Source: Agromyces tardus (GTDB lineage Bacteria > Actinomycetota > Actinomycetes > Actinomycetales > Microbacteriaceae). From it: a DNA stretch of 41,945 nucleotides. The stretch lies in the NCBI RefSeq assembly GCF_003710805.1, contig NZ_RHHB01000027.1, positions 1-41,945 of the forward strand. The letters are read 5' to 3'. Positions within the stretch are counted from its first letter, which is position 1. Each line of letters opens with the position of its first letter. Positions 1 through 7,289 of the stretch are shown piece by piece. Both the position numbers and the translations under genes were made by a program. Below the pieces are notes generated by a model. The model saw nothing but the letters and a program-made list of their open reading frames with translations, ran no database searches and was not told the origin of the DNA.

Positions 1-31
1 CGCGCCGCGGCGGCATCCGTCGACCCGGCCG

Positions 32-403
32 TCAGCGACCGCGCAGCCGCTCGAGGTCGCGGCGCTCGCGCTTGGTCGGCCGGCCCGCGCCGCGTTCGCG
101 CACGGGTGCGGATGCCACGGCCTCGCGCGGCGGCGGGGGAGGCGTGCGATCATCGAGCGCGGTCGCGGCGAGCTCGGCCGACACGCGCTTCACGATCGTG
201 CGGCGCACGATGAGGGTGCGGTCGAAGCCGTTCACCCGCACGCGCACCTCGTCGCCGGCGCGGACGGACTGCGCGGCCTTGGCCCGTTCGCCGTTCACTC
301 GCACGTGCCCGGCCCGGCAGGCCGTCGTCGCGGCCGACCGGGTCTTGAACTGCCGCACGGCCCAGAGCCACGCGTCGACCCGCGCTGCGTCCTGATCGGC
401 CAT
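32..403 (-). CDS. S4-domain RNA-binding protein (Hsp15/HslR-like)
   Basis: A 123-aa basic protein. Residues about 8-55 form an S4 RNA-binding fold: R-V-D-A-W-L-W at the start, then R-A-G-H-V-R-V-N-G and R-A-G-D-E-V. The family includes Hsp15, which binds free 50S subunits carrying nascent chains, so a ribosome-rescue or rRNA-binding role is the likely job (inference). The C-terminal tail from about residue 85 is Pro/Arg-rich and probably disordered. A GTG lies one codon upstream, but the ATG at 403 is preferred because a TAGGCT -10 box ends exactly 6 nt before it, the spacing seen at other genes here. It reads in the same direction as the carotenoid operon but has its own promoter. Confidence 0.85.
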   Translation of the reverse strand: MADQDAARVDAWLWAVRQFKTRSAATTACRAGHVRVNGERAKAAQSVRAGDEVRVRVNGFDRTLIVRRTIVKRVSAELAATALDDRTPPPPPREAVASAPVRERGAGRPTKRERRDLERLRGR

Positions 404-409
404 CACCCC

Positions 410-415
410 AGCCTA
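410..415 (-). promoter_or_regulatory. -10 box of a leaderless promoter for the S4 gene
   Basis: TAGGCT on the minus strand with a 6-nt gap to the ATG at 403. No Shine-Dalgarno sequence fits between them, so transcription probably starts at or next to the start codon. No convincing -35 box is seen. Confidence 0.55.
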
Positions 416-436
416 CGACCGCGTGCGATGGGGATG

Positions 437-462
437 ACCGGATCAGGCATCACCGGATCAGG
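437..462. repeat. 11-nt direct repeat over the crtEb stop codon
   Basis: ACCGGATCAGG occurs at 437-447 and again at 452-462, a 15-nt period that looks like a small tandem duplication. The crtEb stop codon (450-452) falls between and at the edge of the copies. No function is evident. Confidence 0.6.
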
Positions 463-1349
463 GCCCACCAGATCATGAGCATGGTGACGAGGAATCCGAC
501 GACGTAGTTGATGCGGATGAAGTACCGCCAGCCCTGGTTGGACTGCCACGAGTCGGCGTCGCTGATCGACCGGTAGGGCCAGGCGGCGACGAGGTAGGGC
601 ACGACGAGGAGTCCGCCGAGCGGCCCCGGCCACTCCGTCGCGAGCATGAGCAGGCCGGCTGCCGCCCACAGCAGCAGCGCGATGCGCACCGTCGCCGTCG
701 CACCGAAGGCCGTGGCGATCGAGGCGATGCCGCCCTCCCGGTCGGGCACCACGTCCTGCACCGCACCGAACGCATGGCTCGCCATGCCCCAGCAGAAGAA
801 CGCGGCGAGCAGGGCGATGAGCGGCCAGGTGAAGTCGGCGCCCGCCACCGCGAGACCGTAGACCGCGGGGCTCACGAAATGGGTGCTCGACGTGATCGAA
901 TCGAGCACCGGGCGTTCCTTGAACCGCAGGCCGGGCACCGAGTAGGCGAACACGGCGAAGAGGCTCACCGCGAGCACCGCCCACGACCACGGATGCCCCG
1001 TACCGCCGAGCCACACCATCGCCACGAGCAGCGGCAGCGCCGTGATGATGCCCGCCCAGACGACGGTGCGGTGCAGGCTCGGATCGAGCACGGCCCCCTC
1101 CTCGCCGCCCTTGCGCGGGTTCCGGAGGTCGGACTCGTAGTCGAACACGTCGTTGATGCCGTACATGAGCAGGTTGTACGGGACCAGGAAGAAGAGCGTG
1201 CCGACCACGAGCAGCGCGTCGACACGACCCGTCGTGAGCACGTAGGCGGATGCGAACGGGAAGGCGGTGTTGATCCAGCTGATCGGCCGCGACGAGAGCA
1301 GCACCTGCCCGGCGCGATGCCCGAGGCTCGGGGTCTCAACGTACGACAT
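450..1349 (-). CDS. crtEb: UbiA-type prenyltransferase, lycopene elongase CrtEb
   Basis: A 299-aa integral membrane UbiA-family prenyltransferase. In C50 carotenoid producers CrtEb adds C5 prenyl units to lycopene, giving flavuxanthin-type C50 products that the CrtYe/CrtYf cyclase then closes. The first Asp-rich motif reads N-D-V-F-D-Y-E-S-D and a second D-V-V-P-D-R-E occurs later; both bind Mg-diphosphate in this family. Several hydrophobic helices span the rest. The ATG at 1349 is chosen because GAGGAGGAGG precedes it at good spacing and the upstream in-frame extension is low-complexity. The start lies 14 nt inside crtYf. It is the last gene of the operon. The end product (decaprenoxanthin or sarcinaxanthin type) cannot be read from this gene alone. 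Confidence 0.92.
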   Translation of the reverse strand: MSYVETPSLGHRAGQVLLSSRPISWINTAFPFASAYVLTTGRVDALLVVGTLFFLVPYNLLMYGINDVFDYESDLRNPRKGGEEGAVLDPSLHRTVVWAGIITALPLLVAMVWLGGTGHPWSWAVLAVSLFAVFAYSVPGLRFKERPVLDSITSSTHFVSPAVYGLAVAGADFTWPLIALLAAFFCWGMASHAFGAVQDVVPDREGGIASIATAFGATATVRIALLLWAAAGLLMLATEWPGPLGGLLVVPYLVAAWPYRSISDADSWQSNQGWRYFIRINYVVGFLVTMLMIWWALIR

Positions 1350-1674
1350 CGCGGTTCCTCCTCCTCGTGCGGCTCCACCGATGCGCGATCGTCCAGATCG
1401 CGGGCACGAGCAGCACGCCGGCCAGCGGATACGCGAAATCCTCGACGGGTGCGAGCCCGATCGCAAGTCCGACCCGATGCGCGTCGTCGTACGCGACGAT
1501 CCCGTTCGCGATGATGAGCGTGTCGAACACCGCCGTGAGCACGAGGAGCGCGATCGTGGCGACGCCGATCGCCAGCCAGCGACGCCGGCGGGCGGGGGCG
1601 CCGGCGGGCAGGCCGACCAGGCCGACCACGACGGCGGCGGCGAGGAACGGCAGCGAGATGAGCAGGTAGGTCAC
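1336..1674 (-). CDS. crtYf: Carotenoid cyclase subunit CrtYf (heterodimeric lycopene cyclase)
   Basis: A 112-aa, mostly hydrophobic protein with about three transmembrane segments. It starts V-T-Y-L-L-I-S-L-P-F and contains F-D-T-L-I-I-A-N-G-I-V-A-Y and E-D-F-A-Y-P, the typical lycopene cyclase domain signature. In actinobacteria the cyclase is split into two small membrane subunits that work together on the C50 carotenoid. Start: the GTG at 1674 overlaps the crtYe stop as GTGA, so translation is probably coupled. The 3' end runs into crtEb. Whether the ring is epsilon, gamma or beta cannot be decided from the sequence alone. Confidence 0.88.
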   Translation of the reverse strand: MTYLLISLPFLAAAVVVGLVGLPAGAPARRRRWLAIGVATIALLVLTAVFDTLIIANGIVAYDDAHRVGLAIGLAPVEDFAYPLAGVLLVPAIWTIAHRWSRTRRRNRDVVR

Positions 1675-2036
1675 GGATGCCGCTCCGCCGACGGCGAGGC
1701 GCCGGCATCCGCTCGCTCGGCCCTCCGCTCGAGCACCCGCTCGGTCCCGAAGACGAGGACGAGCGTGAGGTAGCAGAGGAACACGAGGAAGACCGGCTCC
1801 TCGAGGGGCAGCTCGGGTGCGAGCTGGATGCCGGTCGTGATCGTCGAGGCGCCGCGGAAGAACACCCCCGACACGATTCCCGCGGCATCCCAGGCCAGGA
1901 AGAATGCGGTGCTCACGCCGATGGCGATCGCGGAGGCCCACGGCGACCGCCAGAACACGAGCCGCCATCGGGCGTCGACGAGCGTCATCGCGCCGAGCGA
2001 CGCGAGCAGGCACCCGAGGTAGATGAGGCCCGTCAT
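1671..2036 (-). CDS. crtYe: Carotenoid cyclase subunit CrtYe
   Basis: A 121-aa membrane protein, the partner of CrtYf. It starts M-T-G-L-I-Y-L-G-C-L-L and carries the conserved P-L-E-E-P-V-F-L-V-F segment of the lycopene cyclase domain near residue 80. About three transmembrane helices are visible, with a short charged C-terminal tail. The ATG at 2036 overlaps the crtI stop as ATGA and the gene ends overlapping the crtYf start, so it sits inside an unbroken chain of coupled genes. The longer upstream reading frame is antisense-like low-complexity sequence and is not used. Confidence 0.88.
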   Translation of the reverse strand: MTGLIYLGCLLASLGAMTLVDARWRLVFWRSPWASAIAIGVSTAFFLAWDAAGIVSGVFFRGASTITTGIQLAPELPLEEPVFLVFLCYLTLVLVFGTERVLERRAERADAGASPSAERHP

Positions 2037-3655
2037 GCCCGCGATGCGCCGGGTTCGGCGAGGTCCCGGGCGGCGCGGGCCGCGTCCGGCGCGGGCTCGG
2101 GCAGCGGACCTGTGGACCGGTCGCCCCGCACCCGCTTCAGCACGTTCTCGGCGCTGATGAGGCACATCGGCAGGCCGATGCCGGGAACGCTGGACCCGCC
2201 CGCGTAGTAGAGGCCGTCGACGCGACGCGAGCGGTTCGTGCCGCGGAGGAACGCGCTCTGCCGCAGCGTGTGCGCGGGGCCGAGCGCGCCGCCCTGCCAG
2301 GAGTTGAGGTCGTCGGCGAAGTCCGCCGGACCGACCGTGCGACGCACGACGATCCGCTCGGCCAGGTCGGGCGTGCCCGTCGCCTCGGCGATCCGGGCGA
2401 TCGCGCGATCGGCGGTCTCCTCGACGAGGCGATCACCCGCGCCGTCCTCGCCGCCGCGGCCGATCGCCGTGTCGGCCGGGATCGGCACGAGCACGAACAG
2501 GTTCGTGTCGCCGTCGGGCGCGACGGTCGCGTCGGTCGCGCTCGGCGCGCAGACGTAGAACGAGGCCGGGTCGGGCACGTGCGGGTCGGCACCGAAGATC
2601 GAGCCGAAGTTGCGCTCCCAGTCCGCGGTGAAGAAGAGGCTGTGGTGCGCGAGGCCGGGCACCTCGCCGCGCACGCCGAGCATGGCGAGCACGGCGCCGG
2701 GACCCGAGGTGCGGCGGTTCCACCACGACTCCGGGTAGGTCTGCGCGCGTCTGGGCAGCAGCTCGGTCTCGGTGTGATGGAGGTCGGCGGCCGAGACGAC
2801 GCGATGCGCGGGCACGACGATGCTCGCGCCCGAGGGGTCCCGGTACCTCGCCCCCGTGACGTGCGGGTGCGTCTCCTCGGTGAGCTCGATCGCCTCGACC
2901 GTTGCGCCTGTGACGATCTCGACGCCGGCCGCCCTCGCGATCGCGGCGATCCGGTCGATGAGCTCGCCGAAGCCGCCCTGCGGGTAGAACACGCCCTGCT
3001 CGAGGTCCATGTGGCTCATCAGGTGGTACATCGCGGGCGTCGCGTCGGGCGAGGAGCCGAGGAAGACCGCCGGGTAGCCGAGCACCTGGCGGAGTCGCCG
3101 ATCGTCGACGGCGCGAGCCGCGAACCGGTCGAGCGGCGTCGTCAGGAGCCGGGCGAGTCGACCCGCCTGCCGCAGCACCTCGCCGGCGAGGAATCCGCGC
3201 GGGTCGTCGAAGTTCGTGTAGAGGAAGCGTCGGCGGGCGACGTCGTAGGTCGACTTCGCGGAGTCGAGGTAGCGCTCGAGTGCGGCGCCGGCGCCGGGCT
3301 CGATCGACTCGAAGAGCGCGACGTTCTCGGCCCGCGTGCGGCGGATGTCGATCGGCTCGTCGTAGCCCTCGGCGTACACCCGGTAGCCCGGCTCGAGCTG
3401 CACGAGATCGAGCTCGGCGTCGGCGGTCGTGCCGAACAGGCGGAAGAAGTGGTCGAAGACCTCGGGCATGAGGTACCACGACGGACCGGTGTCGAACCGG
3501 AACCCGCGGCGCTCCCACCGTCCGGCGCGCCCGCCGAGCGTGTCGTGCGCCTCCAGCAGGGTGACGCGGTGCCCGTCGCGGGCGAGCAGCGCCGCCGAGG
3601 CGAGGCCCGCGATCCCTCCGCCGATCACGACGATGCGTTCGGATGCGCCGATCAT
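2033..3655 (-). CDS. crtI: Phytoene desaturase CrtI
   Basis: A 540-aa FAD-dependent desaturase that converts phytoene to lycopene at the membrane. The N-terminal dinucleotide-binding motif I-V-V-I-G-G-G-I-A-G-L-A (residues 8-19) is followed by L-G-G-R-A-G-R-W. The C-terminal G-L-Y-Y-A-G-G-S-S-V-P-G-I-G-L-P-M motif is characteristic of CrtI-type desaturases. The length fits the family. Start ATG 3655 overlaps the crtB stop as ATGA. The last about 25 residues are Pro/Ala/Arg-rich and overlap the crtYe start. Confidence 0.96.
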   Translation of the reverse strand: MIGASERIVVIGGGIAGLASAALLARDGHRVTLLEAHDTLGGRAGRWERRGFRFDTGPSWYLMPEVFDHFFRLFGTTADAELDLVQLEPGYRVYAEGYDEPIDIRRTRAENVALFESIEPGAGAALERYLDSAKSTYDVARRRFLYTNFDDPRGFLAGEVLRQAGRLARLLTTPLDRFAARAVDDRRLRQVLGYPAVFLGSSPDATPAMYHLMSHMDLEQGVFYPQGGFGELIDRIAAIARAAGVEIVTGATVEAIELTEETHPHVTGARYRDPSGASIVVPAHRVVSAADLHHTETELLPRRAQTYPESWWNRRTSGPGAVLAMLGVRGEVPGLAHHSLFFTADWERNFGSIFGADPHVPDPASFYVCAPSATDATVAPDGDTNLFVLVPIPADTAIGRGGEDGAGDRLVEETADRAIARIAEATGTPDLAERIVVRRTVGPADFADDLNSWQGGALGPAHTLRQSAFLRGTNRSRRVDGLYYAGGSSVPGIGLPMCLISAENVLKRVRGDRSTGPLPEPAPDAARAARDLAEPGASRA

Positions 3656-4542
3656 CGGCGGTTCCCTCCTGTGGTGAGCGCCGAGCGCACCGCGATTGCG
3701 AGCTTCTCGCCGTCGGGCACGCGGATGCGCGTGGCGATGATCTGCTCCGCCGGGGTGCGACGGCATCGGTCGGTGAGTCGGGCGAACAGCCCGTGTGCGG
3801 CGGCGACGGCGGCACGGGCCCGCCGCGGCAACTCGGTCGTGCTCGCGCCGGCGATGGCGAGGTCGCGATCGATGTCGTCGAGGATCGCGGTCTTGTCGGC
3901 CTCGGTGAACGCGTCGGGGTCCACCCACGGGAAGTAGTTGCGACCGAGCGTGCGCCAGTCGACGGCGAGGTCGCGTAGGAAGTTGATCTTCTGGAACGCG
4001 GCGCCGAGGTGGATGGCGCCACGTTCGAGGCGGGCGCGACGGGCGTCGTCGACGTCTTCACCGGTCAGGAACGCGGCGAGGCACATGAGCCCCACGACCT
4101 CGGCCGAGCCGTGGATGTAGGGGCCGATCTCCTCGGCCCGGAACGGCGCCGGGTCGAGGTCGCGTCGCATCGAGGCGAAGAACGGGCGCGTGAGTCGTTC
4201 GTCGAACCCCGTCTCCCTGGCCGTCTTCGCGAACGCGTGCACGACGAGGTTCGACGAGTAGCCGCGACGCAGGGCGGTCTCGGTGTCGGCCTCGAGACCG
4301 TCGAGCACCTCGACGAGCTCGTCGGGCGAGAGGCCCGCTTCGGCCGCGGCTCCGTCGACGATCTCGTCGGCCACGCGCACGAGCGCGTAGATCGAGCGGA
4401 TGCGGCGCCGGGTCTCGGCGTCGAGCAGGCGCGCCGCGGCGCCGAACGAGGTCGAGTAGCGCGCGATGACCACCGCGGCGCTCGCCTCGGCGGCGTCGTC
4501 GTAGCGCGACAGCAGGGTGGGATCCGGATTCGAGCCGTTCAT
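3652..4542 (-). CDS. crtB: Phytoene synthase CrtB
   Basis: A 296-aa squalene/phytoene synthase that condenses two geranylgeranyl diphosphates to phytoene. Both Mg-binding motifs are present: D-E-I-V-D at residues 59-63 and D-L-A-V-D before W-R-T-L-G-R-N-Y-F-P. The early Y-S-T-S-F motif (residues 29-33) is also typical. Start ATG 4542 overlaps the crtE stop as ATGA, and its own stop overlaps the crtI start the same way, so equal translation of the pathway enzymes is likely. Confidence 0.96.
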   Translation of the reverse strand: MNGSNPDPTLLSRYDDAAEASAAVVIARYSTSFGAAARLLDAETRRRIRSIYALVRVADEIVDGAAAEAGLSPDELVEVLDGLEADTETALRRGYSSNLVVHAFAKTARETGFDERLTRPFFASMRRDLDPAPFRAEEIGPYIHGSAEVVGLMCLAAFLTGEDVDDARRARLERGAIHLGAAFQKINFLRDLAVDWRTLGRNYFPWVDPDAFTEADKTAILDDIDRDLAIAGASTTELPRRARAAVAAAHGLFARLTDRCRRTPAEQIIATRIRVPDGEKLAIAVRSALTTGGNRR

Positions 4543-5585
4543 CGCACCCGCTCCATGGCCCGCTGCGCGAAGTCGCCGAGCTCACCGCGGAGCTCGTGCG
4601 GCAGGTCGGCCGCGTCGAGCTCGAAGCGCGCGAGGGTCACGTGCTCCTGGGCGAGCTGCGTCGCGGCGTCGAGGGCGCCGCAGTCGCGGAGCGCCTCGCG
4701 CAACGTCGTCGCGGCGTCGTCGTCGAGCGTCGGGTCGCCGAAGCGGGCGGCGATCGAGGGCCAGGCGTCGGTCGTCGCCGCGTGGGCGATGAGCGCGGTC
4801 TGCTTGCCCTCGCGCAGGTCGGCCGAGGCGGACTTGCCCGTGACGGCGGGGTCGCCGAACACGCCGAGCACGTCGTCGGTGATCTGGAACGCCACCCCGA
4901 CGAGCCGGCCGAACCGCGAGAGCGCGGCCACGCTCTCGGGGTCGGCGCCGGCGAGCGTGGCGCCGGCCGCGAGCGGCGCCTCGAACGAGTACACGGCGGT
5001 CTTGTGCTCGAGCGTCGCGAGCACGACCTCGATGCCGGGCGCGGCGCCGCGCAGCGAGTGCACGACGTCGGCCAGCTCGCCGGCCGCCGAGATGAACACC
5101 GCTCGGTCGAGGATGTCGAGCAGCGCCTCGCGGCAGGCGGCCTCGACGGGCAGCACCGCGATCTCGCGGTGCGCGCGGCTCAGCGCGAGGTCGCCGGCGA
5201 GCACTGCCGCGGTCTCGCCCCACACCGCGCTCGCTCGCTCGTCGGCGCCGTGCGCGAGCGCCCGTTCGGCGAAGCGCCCGGCGACGTTCGGCGCGCCGCG
5301 GCGCACGGTGTCGCGGTCGATGAGGTCGTCGTGGATGAGGAACGCGGTGTGCAGCAGCTCGAACGAGAGCGCGACGCGCGTCGCGAGCGCGCGGTCGGCA
5401 CCGCCGAAGCCGCGATAGGCCGACCAGACGAGACGCGGGCGCACCCGCTTGCCGCCGGCGCTCTGCTGTTCGAGGGACTCCCACAGCGCCGCGTAGTGTG
5501 CGCCGTAGTCTCCGGCGCGCATGCGGGCGTCGGCGAAGAACGCGCGGAGCTCGTCGTCGATCGCGGCGTCGAGGAGGTCAGGCAC
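4539..5585 (-). CDS. crtE: Geranylgeranyl diphosphate synthase CrtE
   Basis: A 348-aa trans-prenyl diphosphate synthase. The first Asp-rich motif is D-D-L-I-D (residues 86-90), preceded by small residues that fit a C20 product. The second is D-D-V-L-G (237-241), the actinobacterial form with Gly in last place. G-G-K-R-V-R-P (44-50) and F-E-L-L-H are also present. It supplies GGPP to CrtB. The start is the GTG at 5585, which overlaps the idi stop by 8 nt; the upstream in-frame extension lies wholly inside idi and is rejected. It differs clearly from the second synthase at 26574-27686. Confidence 0.92.
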   Translation of the reverse strand: MPDLLDAAIDDELRAFFADARMRAGDYGAHYAALWESLEQQSAGGKRVRPRLVWSAYRGFGGADRALATRVALSFELLHTAFLIHDDLIDRDTVRRGAPNVAGRFAERALAHGADERASAVWGETAAVLAGDLALSRAHREIAVLPVEAACREALLDILDRAVFISAAGELADVVHSLRGAAPGIEVVLATLEHKTAVYSFEAPLAAGATLAGADPESVAALSRFGRLVGVAFQITDDVLGVFGDPAVTGKSASADLREGKQTALIAHAATTDAWPSIAARFGDPTLDDDAATTLREALRDCGALDAATQLAQEHVTLARFELDAADLPHELRGELGDFAQRAMERVR

Positions 5586-6120
5586 GGAAGAGCTCCAGCT
5601 CGCGCGCCTGGAGCACGAGCCACGGGCTGAAGGCCCAGGGCGCGGCCTCGACCGCGGTGGCGAGGGCGCGCGGCTCGACCCAGCGGAACTCGGCGACCTC
5701 GCGCGGGTTCGGGTCGGGGTCGCCCGAGGTGCGTGCGATGTAGACCGGGCACACCTCGTTCTCGACGGTGCCGCTCGCGTCGGTCGCGCGGTAGCGGAAC
5801 AGGGGGAGTGCGAGCTCGATCGCGTCGAGCTCGAGGCCGAGTTCGAAGTCGGCTCGGCGGTGCACGGCGTGGGGCAGGGCCTCGGCGGGCTTCGGATGCC
5901 CGCAGAATGAGTTGGTCCACACGCCGGGCCAGGTCTGCTTGGTGACCGCACGGCGGGTCACGAGGATCTCGCCGATCGGATTCACGACGTGGCACGAGAA
6001 CGCGAGGTGGAGGGCCGTGTCCGGTCCGTGGGCAGCGCTCTTCGGGGCCCGGCCGATCGGGGTCCCCGACTCGTCGAGGAGGACCACCTCGTCTTCGACC
6101 GATTCGGTGATGTGCGGCAT
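5578..6120 (-). CDS. idi: Isopentenyl-diphosphate delta-isomerase, type 1
   Basis: A 180-aa Nudix-fold isomerase interconverting IPP and DMAPP, the two C5 precursors. The catalytic Cys is in T-N-S-F-C-G-H-P (Cys73) and the catalytic Glu in E-N-E-V-C-P-V-Y (around 120-122). It is the first gene of the carotenoid operon, raising DMAPP supply for CrtE and for the elongase CrtEb, which uses C5 units directly. A clear GAGGAG ribosome site precedes ATG 6120 by 7 nt. The leader of this transcript contains the palindromes at 6142-6168. Confidence 0.96.
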   Translation of the reverse strand: MPHITESVEDEVVLLDESGTPIGRAPKSAAHGPDTALHLAFSCHVVNPIGEILVTRRAVTKQTWPGVWTNSFCGHPKPAEALPHAVHRRADFELGLELDAIELALPLFRYRATDASGTVENEVCPVYIARTSGDPDPNPREVAEFRWVEPRALATAVEAAPWAFSPWLVLQARELELFRA

Positions 6121-6141
6121 CCGGGTCTCCTCGGGTGTGCG

Positions 6142-6168
6142 GTGGAAATTCCACTAACTCGGTTAGTG
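6142..6168. promoter_or_regulatory. Two overlapping palindromes, candidate MarR operator
   Basis: GTGGAA-A-TTCCAC at 6142-6154 is a perfect inverted repeat. CACTAAC-TCG-GTTAGTG at 6152-6168 is a second perfect one that shares bases with the first. Both lie between the divergent idi and marR genes. MarR proteins bind such palindromes as dimers, and the divergent MarR gene is the obvious candidate binder (inference). Confidence 0.75.
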
Positions 6169-6174
6169 AACCTG

Positions 6175-6184
6175 AAGCTAGCAT
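6175..6184. promoter_or_regulatory. Overlapping divergent -10 boxes for idi-crt and marR
   Basis: TAGCTT on the minus strand (6175-6180) and TAGCAT on the plus strand (6179-6184) share two bases. The minus-strand start would fall near 6168, the edge of the palindromes. The plus-strand -35 region (about 6156-6161) lies inside them. Assignment is by match to TANNNT only; no good -35 box is seen. Confidence 0.4.
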
Positions 6185-6204
6185 CGAGCCTGTGCCGGAG
6201 GGAA

Positions 6205-6218
6205 CATACGAAAGTATG
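6205..6218 (+). promoter_or_regulatory. GAAA-loop hairpin containing the marR start codon
   Basis: CATAC-GAAA-GTATG forms a 5-bp stem closed by a GNRA-type tetraloop, and the last three bases are the ATG start. It also fills the unusually long 13-nt gap between GGAGGG (6197-6202) and the ATG. It could lower translation of marR or bring the ribosome site closer when folded. Confidence 0.5.
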
Positions 6219-6752
6219 AGCGGCCCGTCCTACTGGTACGGGGCCGCCTCCGACGACCCTGCGGCCGGACCGACCGCCGTCGACGTCCTCGAGGCGGTGC
6301 GTCGCCATCGGGAGGCGGAGGCCGCGATGCGCCGCCGCACCCAACGCGCCGCGCGCATGGGCGAGAACGATCTCCGCGCGCTCCGCTGGATCGTCGCCCA
6401 GGAGCGCGCGGGCCTGTCGCCGAACGCCGCGGGCCTCGCACGCGCCCTCGGCATGTCGACCGCGGCATCCGCCAAGCTCGTCGCCCGGCTCGAGGCGGCG
6501 GGCCACCTCCGTCGCGAACCGCACGCCGACGACGGTCGCGTCGTCGTGCTGCGCAGCCGACCCTCGGCGCACGCCCGCATCCGCGAGGTGCTCGCCCCAA
6601 TGCACGAGCGGATGCTGCGCCTCGCCGAATCCCTCGAGCCCGTCGAGCGCCGCACGGTCGTGGACTTCCTCGACCGCCTCGGCGCGATCGTCGGCGAGCC
6701 GGAGCCGCCGGATGCTCCGTTCCCGCCGACCCCGCCGCGGCAGGACCGGTAG
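6216..6752 (+). CDS. MarR-family transcriptional regulator, divergent from crt operon (CrtR-like)
   Basis: A 178-aa winged-helix regulator. The recognition region is L-S-P-N-A-A-G-L-A-R-A-L-G-M-S-T-A-A-S, followed by the wing H-A-D-D-G-R-V-V-V-L; long N- and C-terminal helices would form the dimer. In C. glutamicum the MarR protein CrtR lies divergent to the crt operon and represses it, with release by GGPP and other isoprenyl diphosphates. The same geometry here makes that role likely, but the effector is inference. ATG 6216 is preferred over upstream frames because GGAGGG is at 6197-6202, though 13 nt is a long gap. The C-terminus is Pro-rich and probably disordered. Confidence 0.88.
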   Translation: MSGPSYWYGAASDDPAAGPTAVDVLEAVRRHREAEAAMRRRTQRAARMGENDLRALRWIVAQERAGLSPNAAGLARALGMSTAASAKLVARLEAAGHLRREPHADDGRVVVLRSRPSAHARIREVLAPMHERMLRLAESLEPVERRTVVDFLDRLGAIVGEPEPPDAPFPPTPPRQDR

Positions 6753-6763
6753 CTCCCGTGCGT

Positions 6764-6769
6764 CATGCT
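6764..6769 (+). promoter_or_regulatory. Candidate leaderless -10 box for the NUDIX gene
   Basis: CATGCT, one base from TANNNT, ends 6 nt before ATG 6776. The GGAGGG between them abuts the ATG and is too close to act as a normal ribosome site, so a leaderless transcript is the better reading. Confidence 0.35.
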
Positions 6770-6775
6770 GGAGGG

Positions 6776-7225
6776 ATGAGCGGCACGAGTGGCGACGCGT
6801 GGGTCGAGGGTCCCGACGGATCCCGGCACTGGGGCCGATTCGGCGCGGCGGGACTCCTCGTGATCTCACCCGACGCCTCGGTGCTGCTGCAGCATCGGGC
6901 GGCCTGGAGCCACTTCGGCGGCACGTGGGGCGTCCCCGGCGGGGCGCGCCACCGGGGCGAATCCGCCGTCGAGGCCGCGGTGCGCGAGGCGGCCGAGGAG
7001 GCGGGCGTGCCCGCCGCCCTGCTGGCCGTGCGGTTCGAGAGCGTCCTCGACCTCGGCTACTGGTCGTACACGACGGTCGTGGCGGATGCCGCGGTGCGGT
7101 TCGATCCCGTCATCAGCGACCCCGAGTCCATCGCCCTGCGCTGGGTGCCGCTCGCCGACGTCGGGTCGTTGCCGCTGCACCCGGCGTTCGCGGAGGCGTG
7201 GCCGGGCCTTCGGGCGCGGCTCTGA
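6776..7225 (+). CDS. NUDIX hydrolase
   Basis: A 149-aa protein with a full Nudix box near residues 56-78: G-G-A-R-H-R-G-E-S, then V-R-E-A-A-E-E-A-G-V, matching G-x5-E-x7-R-E-U-x-E-E-x-G-U. Nudix enzymes hydrolyse nucleoside diphosphates linked to another group; the substrate cannot be told from the sequence. The gene follows marR by 23 nt on the same strand, but a -10 like box suggests its own start. The GTG at 6758 is an alternative start six codons upstream without better signals. Confidence 0.88.
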   Translation: MSGTSGDAWVEGPDGSRHWGRFGAAGLLVISPDASVLLQHRAAWSHFGGTWGVPGGARHRGESAVEAAVREAAEEAGVPAALLAVRFESVLDLGYWSYTTVVADAAVRFDPVISDPESIALRWVPLADVGSLPLHPAFAEAWPGLRARL

Positions 7226-7259
7226 CGACCGGTCCCTCCGCGGGGCGTATCCACGGCGA

Positions 7260-7284
7260 GCCCGCCGCGGCCGACGAGGCGGGC
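7260..7284. terminator. Hairpin between convergent NUDIX and DUF1295 genes
   Basis: GCCCGCC (7260-7266) pairs with GGCGGGC (7278-7284) around an 11-nt loop. There is no T tract. Its place between two converging genes suggests shared termination. Confidence 0.35.
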
Positions 7285-7289
7285 GGTGG

